64,000 bases of DNA from the NCBI RefSeq assembly GCF_026151205.1, contig NC_087079.1, positions 16,176,945 to 16,240,944 of the forward strand. Direction: 5' to 3'. The translations under genes and the position numbers were made by a program. The DNA is from Bolinopsis microptera. Lineage: Eukaryota; Ctenophora; Tentaculata; Lobata; Bolinopsidae. The notes below the pieces were generated by a model, which saw only the letters and a program-made list of their open reading frames with translations, ran no database searches and was not told the DNA's origin. Shown one piece after another: positions 1-11,334 of the stretch (within the stretch, counting starts at the first letter, position 1; each line of letters opens with the position of its first letter).

Positions 1-517
1 AATATTTTTTTAAAGTTAAGAAAGAAAAATATAACAAAAAATTCTTGCTACTTAAAAAGCTACCGTGAACAAAGTTTAATAAATGATGATGAACAAGATC
101 TTCCACAACAAACCAAATATCTAAAGACGCGGTACTATCTTTTTTCTTTAAAAAACTTACAAGAAATTAAATTTATACAATTTATTCAATTCGTGTTAAA
201 TGTTTTTATAATGTTTTTTTAAATGTTCGTTTCTTTTTCAAAATGCATCATTCAACTCCAAAAACTGCCACAGAGAGTGGGGACTGCAAAACCCAAAAAA
301 ACATTCCATAAGATAATTTGAGAAGGTAGGTTACTTTCTTTTTGCTTTATGCGCTTTCCATCAAGGCTAAATCCACGAGCATATTCCTGTAATTAAACGT
401 TATGTTATGTTTAAACTTTAAAAAGCGAAAATGGTTGAAATAGCAAAAATGGTAAAATAGCAAATATGGTGAGATAGCACAAATTATGAAATAGTAAAAA
501 TGGTGATGACACAGGCA

Positions 518-986
518 TTAGGTGCACAATAATTTTAAATACTTGAAAGTTGGGCAGCTGGCTGGTTCCTTGAAGCAAATGTAATCGACCATAGCGCTCC
601 AAATAGCATTCAGCTTAGCAGTAAGTTTTGTATCGGCAAAAATTTTCTTCGATACGGTGGTCAGGCTAGCTATTAAATCTGCTTGAGACATTATTGCCAG
701 TGTCATTGACAATGCTTCTTGCTTGAGAGCACTCCTTGGAGTTAGGTGTTGCATCACAGTTCACTGTTCCTTCGTCCAACTTCTCCAATAGTACTCCAGC
801 CGTCATGACGTCACACCCCGCCTGTCCTGCTGCGCCGCGAGAACATTCAAACGTCTTGAACAAGCTGTCAATATTGATTACAGCTGCTGCAGCTGCCGGA
901 AACTTCTTAGCAATTTCTTGCAAATCGGCTCCATAATCACCTGCATCTGCAACTGCAGCAAACATTAGCACCAAGATCACAATCAT
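518..986 (-). pseudogene. Small secreted cysteine-containing protein, copy 1 (frameshifted)
   Basis: This minus-strand gene begins with ATG at 986-984. The start is fixed by an in-frame TAG just upstream and by the matching methionine in the paralogue at 2204-2665. It opens with a signal-peptide-like stretch (MIVILVLMFAAVADA), followed by a mature part rich in Ala and Cys. The initial frame runs to a stop at 666-668. Homology to the paralogue continues in the next frame from about 730 down to a stop at 518, so a single +1 shift lies near 715-735, within a CAAG-CAAG duplication. Joined, the length would be about 155 residues, matching the intact copy. I do not recognise the family. A real frameshift and an assembly error cannot be told apart from sequence alone. 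Confidence 0.6.
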
Positions 987-2203
987 ATCGGGCTACTTCG
1001 CTAAGAGATTGTTTGTTAGCGAATAAATAAGAAACATTTTGATTAAAGCAGCTCATCACATATGTGTTTACATGGCACACAGGCACGGTATGCCTCATGG
1101 AATCTCAAGTTGCTTTATGAAACAAAGGTTGACATAATAGTATTTTAGCGAGGAGAGCAGTAAATTATCACACATGACAACAAAGATGTCTTTTGAAAAT
1201 CGTTACAATAATTCCAACATTAATAAAGCAATTATTTCGTGCAACCAGTTTTATAGCACTTCAACTAGATGGTTCGTATTAGTGATGATTCTGAATGCAA
1301 TATTTTTAGTCATTCCGTTTGTTACGACAAGGAAAATGCTCTTTATCAGGAAAAGGGAACTGGCCGAAGTTTCAATGTTACAAACGGAATAACTATAAAT
1401 TTGCAACAGAATCATTACAATTGTGGCGACTAATAAAAATGTTTTGATTACACGTTTGTATTAGTATTGTAAGTTAAAAAGGTTGAGCACTGAGAGAAAA
1501 ATGCCAATTCTTGGTTGCCCAGAAAAAAGTTCTTTTAGAGTCATTCCTATACGTTATGCGAAAACGGTTATATCGTACAACCATAAGCTTACAAAGGGGT
1601 AGAACGAAGTCTAACCTGGTCAAAGCTAGGGAGTTTCAAAAAACTAAAATAGGTTTGTTAAAAGTTAAGAGAAAAAAAGAAAATGTTTGCTTCATGAAAC
1701 AACTTGAACTACCGTAAACAAAGGTTTAATATGACAAGTTTTTCTACCCTCAAATTAATACGATATATTTTTTTCTGAAAATGGAGAAAATACATGCTTC
1801 TTGCTTGAGATAATCTAAGAAGGTAGCTAAGTCTTTTTTACTTCGGGACCCCAGGTTATAATGTTCATAACCAACCGAATAAAGATTCGGTAAAATAACA
1901 GGCGCCGCCCATCAAAGTCTTTTCTTTCTTTGTCAGCCTCATTAAGGTGCACCACCATGTTCCAAGTCTGCCACGTCACCCATCAGTGCTCATGAAATTA
2001 AACGTTTTGCTCACACTACAACTATTGCCATCATAGGAAAATGTCAAATTCATTTTTGTCATTTTTTTCATCGATATCGAAAATGGCTACAATATTTTTG
2101 ACTTTTCTTGTTATTTTCATTCTAAAAATCTAAAAGTCCGAATTTGATAAGGAAACGGCAAAAATGGCAATGGCGTACCCGAGAAATATAAAGCACTACA
2201 AAA

Positions 2204-2665
2204 TTAATAATAAATAATTTTAAATACTTGAGATCGTCGCATGTGATAGGCATCTTGGTAGCACAAGAAGTCCGCAACACCACCATAAAGAGCATTAAGC
2301 AGCCTATCATGGTCCTCGTCCATGACCATTTGCGTAGTCATCGCCGCCAGCTTAGGTTGCATGTCTGCGTTAGACAAGCTAGCATCCCCGAGTAAGCCAA
2401 GTGCTACCACGCAATCATCTGAAGTCCTGGCCGAATCACAGTTGGTTATACCCTGCTCGATATGTTCGAGTATTGTAGCAGCGGTCCAAACTGCACAATC
2501 TGGATCACCTTCACGAGAGCAATCATAGTCTTTGAGAACACTGTCAATATTGACTGCAAAGGTGGCCGCTGCCGGGGCTTTTCCTTGTAATACTCCTAAA
2601 TCTTTTCCATATCCTGCCTGTGCCTGATGAGCTGCAGCAAACATTATCGCCAAAATCACAATCAT
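2204..2665 (-). CDS. Small secreted cysteine-containing protein, copy 2
   Basis: This is a 153-residue protein starting at ATG 2665-2663. An open frame continues 40 codons further upstream, but the paralogue at 518-986 has a stop there and both copies share the methionine chosen here. Residues 1-17 form a hydrophobic signal peptide ending in an Ala-Gln-Ala type cleavage site. The mature part has five Cys (YDC, PDC, TNC, DDC, FLC), several shared with the paralogue, and an Asp/Ala-rich character, and it is probably helical. No known domain is recognised. It is probably exported. The pair lies in a tandem duplication of about 1.7 kb, so this is a small local family. The function is unknown. Confidence 0.6.
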   Translation of the reverse strand: MIVILAIMFAAAHQAQAGYGKDLGVLQGKAPAAATFAVNIDSVLKDYDCSREGDPDCAVWTAATILEHIEQGITNCDSARTSDDCVVALGLLGDASLSNADMQPKLAAMTTQMVMDEDHDRLLNALYGGVADFLCYQDAYHMRRSQVFKIIYY

Positions 2666-2899
2666 GTCGGGCAACTTGTTTTTCTTCGCTAAGAGATTGG
2701 TCGTTAGGGTAAACTGCAAGTATTGTACCCAGAAAAACAATCCAAAAAACAATACTATTTTCCAACCAGATTTCTCAGTTGTCATGGTAACGGACGGAAT
2801 GACGACAGATTTCTCAATTATTTAATGACGAATCACAAAAGCTTAAAGTAAGGAGTAGAATGCTAATAGCATATATAACATGAGATGATGTGCAATGTG

Positions 2900-3098
2900 C
2901 AGACCTTATGATCATGGAATGTGGTGCCTAATGGCTAATAATGACTTAATTATTCACGAGAAAGAACTTATTATGAGATTATTGTTGAAATACTATTGGG
3001 TCACCTAATGCGGGTTTTGACTCAGCGGGTAATTCCTCCTACCCTTTTTAACTGCGGCAGTTAAAAACCGGTCGAAGGCCGATTACACTAGTATTAAT
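2900..3098 (+). repeat. Dispersed repeat, copy 1 (pair with 7648-7842)
   Basis: About 195 bp beginning CAGACCTTATGATCATGG and ending GGCCGATTACACTAGTA recurs nearly intact at 7648-7842. A short piece of its 3' end also occurs at about 6657-6700. No coding potential is seen. It is probably a MITE or SINE-like repeat. Confidence 0.7.
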
Positions 3099-3164
3099 AT
3101 GCTTGTGGCAATAAGGACACCGCAGTTATTGTAAGGAAATGAAAATGAAGGCCTATGTACTGAG

Positions 3165-4048
3165 TACCTTACGAGACATATTTATATGGTACGAAATTTG
3201 GGGATTTTTGGAAAAAATCCCCATATTTTCGTCTACTACCAAAATTGTGGCCGCCATTTCAAAATCCCACACATTAATTTTTATGTAATTGGCTTAAATA
3301 GGGCTAATTTGAGGTGAATTTGTCAAATAAGTTGTTTTACGTGTTTTGTGAGACAAGGATACGCATTTCTCAGGTAAATAGAAAGTTACTTAGTATAAAA
3401 ATTACTGAATAGAAAATACTGAGTGACGACTTGGCCGGACATCTATAAAGGTGAAATGGTAACTGTAGTCCGTGAAACAGACCCAGATTCTCTCCAGCAT
3501 GATAGGTATGCTTGCTTTGTAAAAAGGATAAAGGAAGGGCGTGGAGTGCTATTGCAAGACTGATAACTGTTGGACACGTGCCATTGGAAATCAGCAAGAT
3601 ATGTCACTATTTTATCAACCATGGTGGTGAGATATCTGGAACTGTCGAGGATTCAAAACCACGCCGATCGCCGATACCTCTGGAGGGTTAGAAGTCAAAC
3701 TTAGTCTCACATTCAAGAGTATGGAGACTTAATTGACAAGCTCAAACTCCTGTTGAGGGAGGCATACACCTGGGACTACACCGGTGAGCAGACTCAAGGT
3801 GAAAGAGACGACGATGAAGACGATTTAAACGAAGAGAATGATTTTTAATTAATTTAGTTTTTCACGATTTTTTCAAAAATTCCATCAAAAACTGATTTTG
3901 ATTTCTCTGAAATAATTTAGCGTGAAAATGCGACAATTTAATTTGGGGTACGAAATTTGGGGATTTCTGAAAAAAATCCCCATATTTTCGTTCCCCCATA
4001 ATTCCGATCCCAAGAATTATGATCCACATAAATATGTCTTGTAAGGTA
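3165..4048. mobile_element. Non-autonomous TIR element carrying a HIRAN-like frame
   Basis: The left end 3165-3188 (TACCTTACGAGACATATTTA...) and the right end 4025-4048 are inverted repeats matching at 22 of 24 positions. The flanking 9-mers TGTACTGAG (3156-3164) and TGCAGTGAG (4049-4057) match at 7 of 9, which fits a diverged 9-bp target duplication. Just inside each end lies a 45-bp near-palindromic unit (GGGGATTTTTGGAAAAAATC), at about 3190-3231 and 3948-3992. The 884-bp body holds one decayed reading frame. A 9-bp duplication is typical of Mutator-like transposons, but no transposase is present to confirm this. Confidence 0.6.
3429..3848 (+). pseudogene. HIRAN-like domain remnant inside the TIR element
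   Basis: Three reading-frame pieces form one continuous protein-like stretch. The first runs from about 3429 with the motif GEMVTVVRETDPDSLQHDRY. The next begins near 3570 with VGHVPLEISKICHYFINHGG. The last ends in an acidic tail and TAA at 3846-3848. At least two frameshifts and two stops separate them. The order (GE-V-VVRE-D-HDRYA, then VGHVP-ELS) is that of HIRAN-like domains in uncharacterised proteins of many invertebrate genomes. In HLTF the domain binds 3' DNA ends. The role here is unknown and the copy is dead. Confidence 0.5.
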
Positions 4049-4639
4049 TGCAGTGAGTATGTAGTGACTAGTGCAGATGGTTTATCAGGATTGGGACCCT
4101 TTCATATCACCTTACGTTTAGTGTACTTTTAGTAATCCATCAGCTAGAACTAAAAATGAAACATTTTTAGAAATGCATTTTTTCTGACACCACGATACAC
4201 AACGTTTTGCGAAAACTGTAAAATATATGCGACTGCAACATATTCGGCTGTAATAGAAGGAGAAAGATGTAGTTTCTAAATGATTCCACTAGTCTTAATC
4301 TAACTTACCCATTTTGGCCAAAAGTGATTACGTGATATATGCCAACGATCCCTAATGCTTTTCGCAACCAACTGATTATTGCTTAGGTGATATCATAATA
4401 AAAGCCTAGGTAGATCAATTGGGTGGTAGAATGTAAATATATGGATCGAAAGAGCCATCTATGATCTATCTATCTATTTCTACCATCCAATTGATTTTGC
4501 AATTGCAACTATGACCAGAATTAAGTTGTACCTGAGTGGATGACCGACAACTTCGCCCAATTTGACCCAGTTCCCACACAGTTAACAGGGCACCATATCA
4601 GCTTAAATCTCAAAACAATATATCCACCCAAATTGACAA

Positions 4640-5760
4640 AACTCAACAAATACGGTGTCATACGTTGTATGACCCACCTGTATCGTTGAAACTCTACAGT
4701 GAAACGACAGTGGGGGTCAAGACGTGATACAACAAATACGGTGTCTCAGCACTAAGAACACAAGTTAACTCATATAGATAGAATTAAAAAACACTTTATT
4801 AAAATCATTTTGGACGCTGATTCCAAATCACTCCCTATATGACGTAGGGTAAAAATGCTTCCCTGGAGAGTTATGGGCAACAAAACTTTTTGGTCACGTA
4901 CGTGACAGGCTAGTAAAACACGAATTTGATTATTTAGGACTCGGGTTAGGGTTAGGGTTGCAACCGGTTGTGGTTAGGGTTATTCATAGCTTTGGGTTTA
5001 TGGTTAAGGTTAGGGTTGGGATTAGGGTTTATGTAAAACCGTTTTGTTCGACTGCAAAACCATAAAAACCAATGTCATGTGATAATTTTTGGCCGAGTGA
5101 ATAAGTAAGACTAAGAGCCGAACGAAAGTCAAAAACTTAAAATAAAGATGTTCGTCTGTCGAACTTGGTACAGAGTAGTAGCAGGATATTGATTTACTTG
5201 AAGATTACACCCGCTGCGCCCCATGGTTTACAAACATATTGATATAAGAAGTAGGGACGGTGACAACACTATAGCCTGCACAAAAGAGATCATCGACGAC
5301 TATTGTTATTATTAAAAAGTAGCACAATATCTTATCGAGCTCACGTTATGTAAAATCTCTGACAGTTAAACTCAGCATCACTACGAAATGACCATGTTGA
5401 GTTCCCCCTCCTCTCATTAGACTGGAACGATAACAAGTTGTGTCAGCTATTTTGGAATGCAGTATTGTAACAATAGTTAATAGCTAATACAATATAAGTT
5501 GCCCCCTTCCTGGGGCAGGAATTTGAGCCAAATTGACGATCAACAATCCATTGTTACAACAATGACATTGCATTTCAGCATAGCTGACATTGCTGAACCA
5601 ACGTCAATAATCTTAAAAGTGACCGGTGACGGTAAGTGACCCGATGAGCCCCACTTCTTGTCAAATTATTTTTTGGATTACGACCCAATCATGAAGTAAA
5701 AAGTATAAGCTGCAGTTTAACGGCAAAATAAAGCTAATTTTATGCTTGCCAGCATTGTGA
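4640..5760 (+). repeat. Composite dispersed repeat R1, copy A
   Basis: Blocks shared with 10660-11330 and 11335-12430 occur in the same order. They are a GGACGCTGATTCC block (4811-4930), a block starting near GATGTTCGTCTGTCGAACTT (5148), and a block around GACGATCAACAATCCATTG (5535-5640). A further block from 5640 to 5750 recurs at 20935-21110 and, diverged and inverted, at 52240-52430. A degenerate (TTAGGG)-like tract lies at 4943-5030. No coding frame is seen. The young, near-identical parts suggest recent copying by an unseen element. Confidence 0.65.
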
Positions 5761-5838
5761 TAAATTTTTCGGTTTCTTCTTTGTTGGTCAATTACTATCT
5801 CGAAGGCAAGTGTATAAGCAAAATGTAATAGGATGACG

Positions 5839-5873
5839 TGACCCCCCCCCCCCGCCCCCCCCCCCCCCCCCCC
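5839..5873. repeat. Poly-C tract
   Basis: About 35 C residues with a single G. Similar tracts occur at 20299-20317, 37158-37178, 46668-46689 and 49189-49200. Two of these lie at the ends of TIR elements. Confidence 0.9.
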
Positions 5874-6205
5874 TGTAACTCGTACTCTGTTTTAAATATC
5901 TGGTACATTGTTCGCTCGGTATGTTGTTCAATATAACACATTACGGGGTCATGAAGTAGTCACTGTGGATTAGTCAGCCCACCACATACTGCCAGGTCCG
6001 AGGGCGTACTCCCAAATGTGAACCACACAGATGACAGAAGGGGATGTTAAACAGGCAGATAGACACGCAATTTGATGTTGTAAAACGGTTAAAAAAACAA
6101 ATAATTTGAGGACAACATGACACTCCAAAACTTTGAACATAACACGAGGAAATATTCAATTCCACCTAATCATGATCCCTCCATTTACTGCGCTCTGATC
6201 TGATC

Positions 6206-6930
6206 TACCCCTATCAACTTAATAACACCAGAATGTGTGTGTGTCTGTGTGTATGTGTGTCTGTGTGTCTGTGTGTGTGTGTCTGTGTGTGTGTAATTTC
6301 CAAACGGTTATACAAAAAAACGGTAATAGTTACGGGACTGGTTTTTTCGGTATAGTGCTGACAAAACTCTGACGAAGCCCATAAGCAAATTTTATAAAAA
6401 TCAGCCGGTGGTAAGTGGTTTAATTGATGATCTTGTTCCAGAAATGTGACATAACTGGATGGGAGAGAGAACGAGGAGGATAACATGTACCTACCGTAAT
6501 TAGTTTAGCCCCACGAAATACTATAAGCTTAGAGCTCACTCTTGCGGCCGCTTTGTTTCAACTGTAGGGAGATTTCATACTTTCATAAGACAGCGTTATG
6601 CGTGATATCAAATATATAATGCGGTTGAATACTTTTACATTGCAACTGTGACAGTAAAGTCCCGGCCGAAGGCACCTGGCACGGGTTACACTAGTCACCT
6701 TAATAACACCAGAATGTGTGTGTGTGTGTGTCTAATGTCTGTGTGTAATTTCCGGTCGGTTATACAAAAAAAACGGTAAGAGTTACGGGACTGGTTTTTT
6801 CGGTATAGTGTCGACAAAACTCCGATGAAGCCCATAGGAAATTTTTGTTTAAATCGGCCGGTGGTAAGTGATTTAATTGATGGTTTTGTACCATAAATTT
6901 TACATAAAATTGCGTGAGCAGAACGGCAAG
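6206..6930 (+). repeat. Local tandem duplication with (GT)n tracts
   Basis: A unit of about 240 bp starting at CCTTAATAACACCAGAATGT occurs at 6217-6460 and again at 6700-6915. It runs through a (GT)n stretch and then the CGGTTATACAAAAAAACGG region. A third, much-diverged relative is at 51216-51300. No coding potential is seen. Confidence 0.7.
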
Positions 6931-7104
6931 AGTTACGGGGCTTGCTCTCTCTCTCTCTCTCTCTCATTACTGTATGATAATACAATTATGAAGCTACTTA
7001 AATGCAGCTATAACATATCATACAGTAATGAGAGAGAGAGAGAGCAAGCCCCGTAACTCTTGCCGGTGATGTTATAGCTGCATTTAAGTAGCGTCATAAT
7101 TGGA
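6924..7104. repeat. Interleaved inverted repeats with (CT)n/(GA)n
   Basis: The arm at 6924-6978 (CGGCAAGAGTTACGGGGCTT then CT repeats then CATTACTGTATGAT) is the reverse complement of 7017-7065. The spacer 6983-7015 is in turn the reverse complement of 7069-7102. Two overlapping palindromes result, and the unit sits directly beside the long GA array. Confidence 0.8.
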
Positions 7105-7146
7105 TTAGTCCGGAAGATTCGCTGTAATGTTATACCATAAGCTTAT

Positions 7147-7510
<364 letters not shown>

Positions 7511-7647
7511 ATACGACAATGTTATGCGTGTTTTCAAATATAATAGGCGGGTGTGGTGCAGAGTTAACAAGGGTTAATTTCTATAACGATTTAAATAAAA
7601 ATGGAAAGCGGTTCAAGACGGGAGTGATATGGTATAATAGTCGGTGT

Positions 7648-7842
7648 TCAGACCTTATGATCATGGAATGTGGTGCCTCATGGCTAATAATGACTTAATT
7701 ATCCACAAAAAATAACTGATTATGAGATTATTGTTTAAGAAACTATTGGGTCACCTAATGCGGGTTTTGACTCAGCGGGTAATTACTCCTACCCTTTTTA
7801 ACTGCGGCAGTGAAATCCCGGCCGAAGGCCGGGTTACACTAG
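7648..7842 (+). repeat. Dispersed repeat, copy 2 (pair with 2900-3098)
   Basis: Nearly identical to the copy at 2900-3098, with the same boundaries from CAGACCTTATGATCATGG to the CACTAGTA end. Confidence 0.75.
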
Positions 7843-8239
7843 TACTCTTATACTTCTAGATTCCTCGCATTTTTTGATAACATCTACTCCTAGATTCCTC
7901 GCATTTTTTGATAACATTTATTTCTAGATTGAATGAGAATAGACCATGTTGACCCAACAGATCAAGATGAATTACTTCTAGATTATTCGCGTTTTTATTT
8001 ACATGATAAATATTTGTCTCTACTAGTAGTAGTACTACTACTAGTAAAAAAGCAAGTCTTTCAGAAGCTTAATATTAGGGTAACATACGTTCCATATAAC
8101 AGGAACCTGATCAGGCATGATGACAAAACAGTAGAAAATAATATTAATTTATCTTGCCTTAATCCTTATTAATAATAATATTGGGGTCTTAAAGTACTAT
8201 TTTACAGTCAAATTTCTGTTTTCTAAAACCATTTCTCTC

Positions 8240-8395
8240 TCAGGAGAAGGAAACCGTTGTTCTACTGTTTTGAAGAGAACTGGTACACTACTGTTCTTAG
8301 GAGAAGAAAACCGTTGGTCTACTGTTTTGAAGAAAACTGGTGCACTTCTGCTCCCGGCCGGAGACGAAAACTGATGCTCTAATATTTTCAATAGA
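8240..8395. repeat. Three-unit tandem repeat of about 59 bp
   Basis: Units start at about 8242, 8300 and 8358 (GGAGAAGGAAACCGTTG and variants). Read on the minus strand, they give a repeated peptide of about 20 residues (QRFSSP..PVLFKTVE). There is no neighbouring exon to support coding. Confidence 0.6.
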
Positions 8396-8551
8396 AAGGA
8401 AGTGGTACTTTAGCAAGATTACTGGTGAACAGTAATAAAAGTCGACAATTAGTATTTGCGAAATTTGGAAAACATTTTGGCTTTGGCCTTCAGCAGAAAA
8501 ATTATCGGTTTTATCGGTTTTATCTAGATAAAACCTAAATCTTTATTTGTT

Positions 8552-9065
8552 TATTTGACCAAAACCCATAATCATGGGTAGAGTGGACCGCTGCCAGTGT
8601 CTCTCTTTCCCAAACAAAAGGAAATGATATTAATTTGATTGACCGTGCTCAAATGCAAAATGATACCGAGAATGAAATCGGTCGCTCGCTTTTCCCATTC
8701 ATTCACGGCTTACGAATTGTAATAAGTTTCGATTGATTACATCAATCAGATGCTGTAAAAATCTCTTTGGGTTGCGTTCGGGTCGATACCTAGTATTTCG
8801 GGGTAAGGGTGGTAGTTATTAGTATTACTTATTGAATAAGCTGAAGTTTATTGAATCTTTATTGCCGAGTACAGCTGCCTTTGGATAGTTCTTCTTAATC
8901 TATTACAATTGTAAATGAATGGGAAAAGCGAGCGACCGATTTCATTCTCAGTATCATTTTGCATTTGAGCACGGTCAATCAAATTAATATCATTTCCTTT
9001 TGTTTGGGAAAGAGAGACACTGGCAGCGGTCCACTCTACCCATGATTATGGGTTATGGTCAAATA
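8552..9065. mobile_element. Fold-back MITE with TA target duplication
   Basis: The arms 8554-8724 and 8901-9063 are inverted copies differing at very few positions apart from an 8-bp indel near 8706-8713. They enclose a loop of about 175 bp. The tips read TTTGACCA and are bordered by TA on both sides (8552-8553, 9064-9065), the target duplication of Tc1/mariner-type elements. No coding frame is present. The high arm identity implies recent insertion or gene conversion. Any read-through transcript would form a long hairpin. Confidence 0.75.
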
Positions 9066-10440
9066 TCATCTCTTTTTGATTATAATATCAGGGTACTTTA
9101 TAAAGTTGAAATATACACTGATATCTTCATTAATAAGGAGGAAGTTTCAACGATTTCGAAATTTTTCCTTTGAAAACATTTCCTTGTGTTTAGGGAAGCA
9201 TATCGGTCGATCACTGACTGAATATGCCACTTAATACTCATTCAAGTTGGCATTAAATTCATATATAATGACTTTAAACTGTCGTGGCAAAGCAGAATTT
9301 GTTGGAAATCACGAATGAGCAAATTCTCACCTTTCGCACGTGCAAACTTTGAGCGGACGTTGCGTGCGCATTGAATATTGAATCGCCGTAAATTTTAGCA
9401 TGTAATTGTTTTATATATAACTTGATAAGCATGCAAAGTTTCAAAGTATTTCAAGAAGAATTGTAATCACAACGGGACTCTAAAGTTGACAGAAAATGAC
9501 GAAAACAGCAATTTACAGTGATTTTAGTAATTTTCTATCAATTTGGGCGTGTCCCCACGTGTGCAACTTTTCGATTTTTAACTTTAAAACTAGCCTAATG
9601 CACAATTTATACCTATAGGAAGCAGAACTGAGCTCCACAACCCAAGGCATGGCCCAACACCAGAGAATACTAAATCGCAAAATTGACGTTTTTATAAAAT
9701 AATTCTTCAAAAAAGCACAAACTTCAATGACGAATATCTTTATGAAGGAGCAAGCTAGAAAAACTTTCCGGTAGATTTTCAGAATGCTTGAACAATTATC
9801 TAAGGTGAAAATTTCCTCAGATTTTGAATACAATTATTTTTTAATGGTGTAAAATCATTTTAAAAAGTTATTACTTTGTCAAAAATCAAGTTTTAAAAAC
9901 GGTTAACTTGATGACGTCATCAAGGGGTGTTCATGACGTCAAATAATTTGTTTATAAATGTAAACTAAAGTGTAAACAATTATTTTCAAGACCTGTGGTC
10001 GGAAATGGCTGTATCTTTTATACTTTAGAATCTATGGACAATTAAATACAGGCTACAATTGACTGGCAAAGCGTCTATCCCTGAATATATATGTATATAT
10101 CACGACAATCTATCGTAAAACAGGGGTTCTAGAAAACCCACTTCCCGATGCTCCTGAAACCTGGAACTTTTTTTGCAGTCGATTTGGTCAACGTCTAGAC
10201 GCCCTGAAAAATTTCAGATCTCTAACTCAATTTTAACATGGTTTTTAAAGCACCTGAATATGGCGATTTTGGGTTTTTTACCGAATTTCGTATAACAGTG
10301 CTGGCGAGTATTTTATGCAAATTTCTTAAAAATCTCAACATAACTATTTTTTATTCCTGTCATCTTTGACATCAAATTAGAATGTTTTGAACTAAAAATA
10401 AATCTGCTGAACGACTTCCGATGAGTCTTAATGCCTGAAA
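9066..10440. other. No gene seen
   Basis: AT-rich sequence without a supported reading frame. It includes two CRE-like palindromic sites close together (TGACGTCATC at about 9912 and TGACGTCAAA at about 9934). Their role cannot be judged. Confidence 0.5.
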
Positions 10441-10447
10441 AACTCCT

Positions 10448-10506
10448 GCCGGAGGCGGCGGCCTTCGGCCGCCGCCTCCGGCCGGAGTGCACGCTTCGCG
10501 TGCACG
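10448..10506. repeat. Paired GC-rich hairpins
   Basis: Two consecutive palindromes with TTC loops. The first is GGAGGCGGCGGCC-TTC-GGCCGCCGCCTCC and the second is GTGCACGC-TTC-GCGTGCAC. The second hairpin recurs in inverse orientation at about 63681-63699, next to the same CCGGCCGG sequence. They stand out strongly against the AT-rich surroundings. Confidence 0.85.
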
Positions 10507-10659
10507 AAAGAGGCTTGTAACGTGTACCAAAGGGGGTATAATAGTATTAGTAAAGGGGGTATAATAGTAAATGGGGTACATAGTATACCCACAATAAATG
10601 CAACGGTCGTGCTTGCCAGCACTGTGATCTAGATAAAAGATTTCATACCGATAATGGAT

Positions 10660-11330
10660 AGCCTAATAAGAAGTAGGGACGGTTCACGGTGACAACACTA
10701 TAGCCTGCACAAAAGAGATCATTGACGACTGTCGACTATTGTTATTAAAAAGTAGCACATCTTATCGAGCTCACGTTATATAAAAGTATAAAATCTCTGA
10801 CAGTTAAACTCAGCATCACTACGAAATGACCATGTTGAGTTCCCCCTCCTCTCATTAGACTGGAACGATAACAAGTTGTGTCAGCTATGTTGGAATGCAG
10901 TATTGTAACAATAGTTAATAGCTAATACAATATAAGTTGCCCCCTTCCTTGGGCAGGAAGACTGGGGCAGGAATTTGAGCCAAATTGACGATCAACAATC
11001 CATTGTTACAACAATGACATTGCATTTCAACATTGCTGAACTTACGTCAACAATCTTAAGAGTATAATGCTGGACACGAAGGGAAACACACAACGTAAGG
11101 TTTGAAATCTTCGTAAAACTACATCATTAGAGCAGCTGTAAAAACATTTAACTTTAAGATATGCAGAATTTGAGCCAAATTGACGATCAACATGAATGCA
11201 TTGCTACAACAATGACATTGCATTTCAACATAGCTGACATTGCTGTACCAACGCGCTCCCACTAAATCGCTCATCTAAATTTTAAGAAAATTATTGTGAA
11301 AAGGCCCTGAAGGTATAAAAGTAATCTTTT
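10660..11330 (+). repeat. Composite dispersed repeat R1, copy B
   Basis: Matches the 5240-5640 part of copy A almost base for base from AGAAGTAGGGACGG onward. The GACGATCAACA block then repeats a second time at 11168-11260, showing an internal duplication. No coding frame is seen. Confidence 0.7.
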
Positions 11331-11334
11331 TCGG

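Larger units (their letters stand above)
60..2800. repeat. Tandem duplication of about 1.7 kb carrying the secreted-protein gene
   Basis: Two diverged units are visible. Sequence around 62-90 and 316-340 recurs around 1710-1735 and 1813-1840. The gene at 518-986 recurs at 2204-2665. Conserved upstream sequence, including a run before the ATG (CAATCTCTTAGCGAAG on the minus strand), follows both. The non-coding flanks are clearly more diverged than the coding part. A plus-strand open frame at 1174-1392 with one hydrophobic segment sits between the copies, but I see no support for it as a gene. Confidence 0.55.

Noticed and set aside
1174..1392. 72-codon plus-strand frame with a hydrophobic segment
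   Set aside because: No homologue is recognised and there is no sign of conservation in the duplicated unit, so it is probably chance in AT-rich DNA.
4943..5030. Possible second class of telomeric insertion
   Set aside because: Only a few degenerate TTAGGG units within dispersed repeat R1, without the tips or duplication of the telomere-repeat elements.
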